Source of the DNA: Acidobacteriota bacterium
Lineage (GTDB): Bacteria; Acidobacteriota; Terriglobia; Terriglobales; Acidobacteriaceae
Direction of reading: 5' to 3'
Length of the DNA: 5,447 nt
Assembly (NCBI GenBank): GCA_021780095.1
Contig: JAJXZK010000204.1
Location: 1-5,447 of the forward strand
Shown here: positions 4,250-5,447 of the stretch, piece by piece
How the letters are laid out: each line of letters begins with the position of its first letter
Numbering within the stretch: the first letter of the stretch is position 1
Translations under genes and position numbers: made by a program
The notes under the pieces: model-generated
What the model was told of the DNA's origin: nothing
Seen by the model: only the letters and a program-made list of their open reading frames with translations
The model's database searches: none

Positions 4250-5447
4250 ACGGCCATTCTTTTTCAATGAACGCGCGCACCGTGTAAATCATCAGCCCAG
4301 TCAGCAACAGTCCGGTGGCGAATTCAATCTCCTTCGAAAGATTCTTCCCGTGAATCAATACAAACAAAAATCCCGCAATCGCCAATAGAGCCGGGATTGG
4401 ATACAACGGCATTTTGAAGGGGTTGGGCTGCCCTCCCAGGCGACTGCGAAATGCCACCAGCCCCACCGCCTGCAATAGAAACTGAAATACGATGCGCGTG
4501 ATGATCAGCGCCGCGATCAAATCCGGCAAGCGAAACAAGCAGAAGAAGACGGACACTGCTCCCAACACCAGCAACGACACAGTAGGGAAGTGTTTCGTCT
4601 TATGCAGCGTGGCGAAGCTGGCAAAGTAATTTTTGTCGATTGCCGCAGCATAAGGCACGCGCGAATATCCCAGCAGCACCGCAAACACGGACGCAAACGC
4701 GGTCCACACGATCAAAACAGCCATCGCCTTGCCCGCCCATGCTCCATACAGACGCTGCATCACGACGGCAATCACCGAGCTGCGCGTCGCGATCGCGCCC
4801 GGCTTCATAAACTCCTGCACTGGGATGACCTGCAGCACGCTGATATTCAGAAACACGTACAGGCAGGCGACAATCAGGATCGACCAGAAGATAGCGCGGG
4901 GAATAATTCGCCGCGGATCTTTTACTTCTCCCGCGAGGAAGCAAATGTTGTAATAGCCGCCGTAGTTATAGATTGCGATGAGCAGTCCTGCGCTGAATCC
5001 ACCGACACCGTGTTCTGCGGAAAATGCGCCGGCGCCGGTTGCGGCACCCATGTGCGACAAACCGGAAACGATGACCCACACAATCGCCAGCAACACTCCA
5101 ATCGACAGTATGCGCGAAATGCGACCCACTGCTTGAATGCCGTTGTAGATCAGGAACGTTGCAAGGCCGCAGGCCATCATGGCGACAATAGAACCCAGCG
5201 TCACGGCGAGGTGAAGGTGAAACCAGCCGCCCAGCCCCACGTCGTAGTTGAACCAGGAAAGATTCAGCCTCGGCCATAGATAGGCCGCGTATTGCGACAA
5301 TCCCACAGCTCCGGAAGCCGTCGACAATGGCGCGCTGAACGTCAGCTGCCATATATAGAGGAAGGAAAGCAGGCGTCCCCACCGCTGCACGCCATATAGT
5401 CGATTCAGATATAAATAGCTGCCGCCCGATTCCGGAAAACGTGTTCC
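4221..5447 (-). CDS. APC-superfamily permease (amino-acid-transporter-like), N-terminus cut off by the window edge
   Basis: The minus-strand frame is open from the right edge to a TGA at 4221-4223, giving 408 visible residues. About ten hydrophobic segments can be seen, near visible residues 25-50, 78-101, 112-131, 151-172, 184-205, 236-260, 288-305, 307-331, 348-366 and 374-391. This fits TM3 to TM12 of a 12-helix APC transporter. Family signatures include RFPESGGSYLYL at 3-14 (after TM2), GEVKDPRRIIPRAI at 173-186 and GYSRVPYAAAIDKNYF at 260-275. The GTG at 5390 is an internal Val, because the family signature continues upstream of it; TM1 and TM2 must lie beyond 5447. It is an inner-membrane secondary carrier, most like LAT/SteT-type amino acid transporters. 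It faces the sugar-acid cluster with 16 bp between stop codons and so belongs to a different transcription unit. Whether it moves amino acids or a sugar acid cannot be read from the sequence. Confidence 0.9.
   Translation of the reverse strand, partial: GTRFPESGGSYLYLNRLYGVQRWGRLLSFLYIWQLTFSAPLSTASGAVGLSQYAAYLWPRLNLSWFNYDVGLGGWFHLHLAVTLGSIVAMMACGLATFLIYNGIQAVGRISRILSIGVLLAIVWVIVSGLSHMGAATGAGAFSAEHGVGGFSAGLLIAIYNYGGYYNICFLAGEVKDPRRIIPRAIFWSILIVACLYVFLNISVLQVIPVQEFMKPGAIATRSSVIAVVMQRLYGAWAGKAMAVLIVWTAFASVFAVLLGYSRVPYAAAIDKNYFASFATLHKTKHFPTVSLLVLGAVSVFFCLFRLPDLIAALIITRIVFQFLLQAVGLVAFRSRLGGQPNPFKMPLYPIPALLAIAGFLFVLIHGKNLSKEIEFATGLLLTGLMIYTVRAFIEKEWPFKSREPSRP

Noticed and set aside
4590..5279. A 229-codon plus-strand frame opposite the permease
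   Set aside because: Its polar, His/Arg/Gln-rich product is the reverse reading of membrane-helix codons, and the permease on the other strand has clear APC signatures.
1..5447. CRISPR array, tRNA, rRNA, insertion sequence or phage features
   Set aside because: I saw no regular direct repeats with spacers, no tRNA-like cloverleaf, no transposase-like frame and no terminal inverted repeats.

Overview
The window holds a compact carbohydrate-acid catabolic gene cluster from what looks like a bacterium of moderate GC content. The particular mix of genes (tandem SDR dehydrogenases, an FAH-family hydrolase, a short-form UxuA and an APC permease) would suit an Acidobacteriota-type soil heterotroph. 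That placement is an impression from protein style and gene content, with no database search behind it.

Layout. Positions 1-521 contain no convincing gene. They look like a long regulatory leader with several dyad symmetries and a near-identical 10-bp repeat pair. Four plus-strand genes follow. Two SDR oxidoreductases (522-1334 and 1331-2101) overlap by 4 bp. A fumarylacetoacetate-hydrolase-family enzyme (2210-3064) and a mannonate dehydratase, UxuA (3155-4204), come next. A possible 26-codon ORF (3078-3158) fills the gap before uxuA and ends in an ATGA overlap with the uxuA start. On the minus strand, converging on uxuA with only 16 bp between stop codons, is an APC-superfamily permease (4221-5447) whose N-terminus lies beyond the right edge.

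How the genes may work together. UxuA makes 2-keto-3-deoxy-D-gluconate (KDG) from D-mannonate. The second SDR resembles the BDH2/2-keto-3-deoxy-L-fuconate dehydrogenase group, including three arginines at corresponding positions. The FAH protein resembles 2,4-diketo-3-deoxy-sugar-acid hydrolases. In the known non-phosphorylating L-fucose and L-rhamnose routes, such a dehydrogenase/hydrolase pair turns a 2-keto-3-deoxy acid into pyruvate plus a hydroxy acid. Its pairing here with UxuA suggests, as an inference, a kinase-free and aldolase-free route from mannonate through KDG and a 2,4-diketo intermediate to pyruvate and glycerate. The first SDR could supply mannonate or another sugar acid upstream. 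This hypothetical pathway is the main point of interest. The permease is in a separate, convergent transcription unit and need not belong to the pathway.
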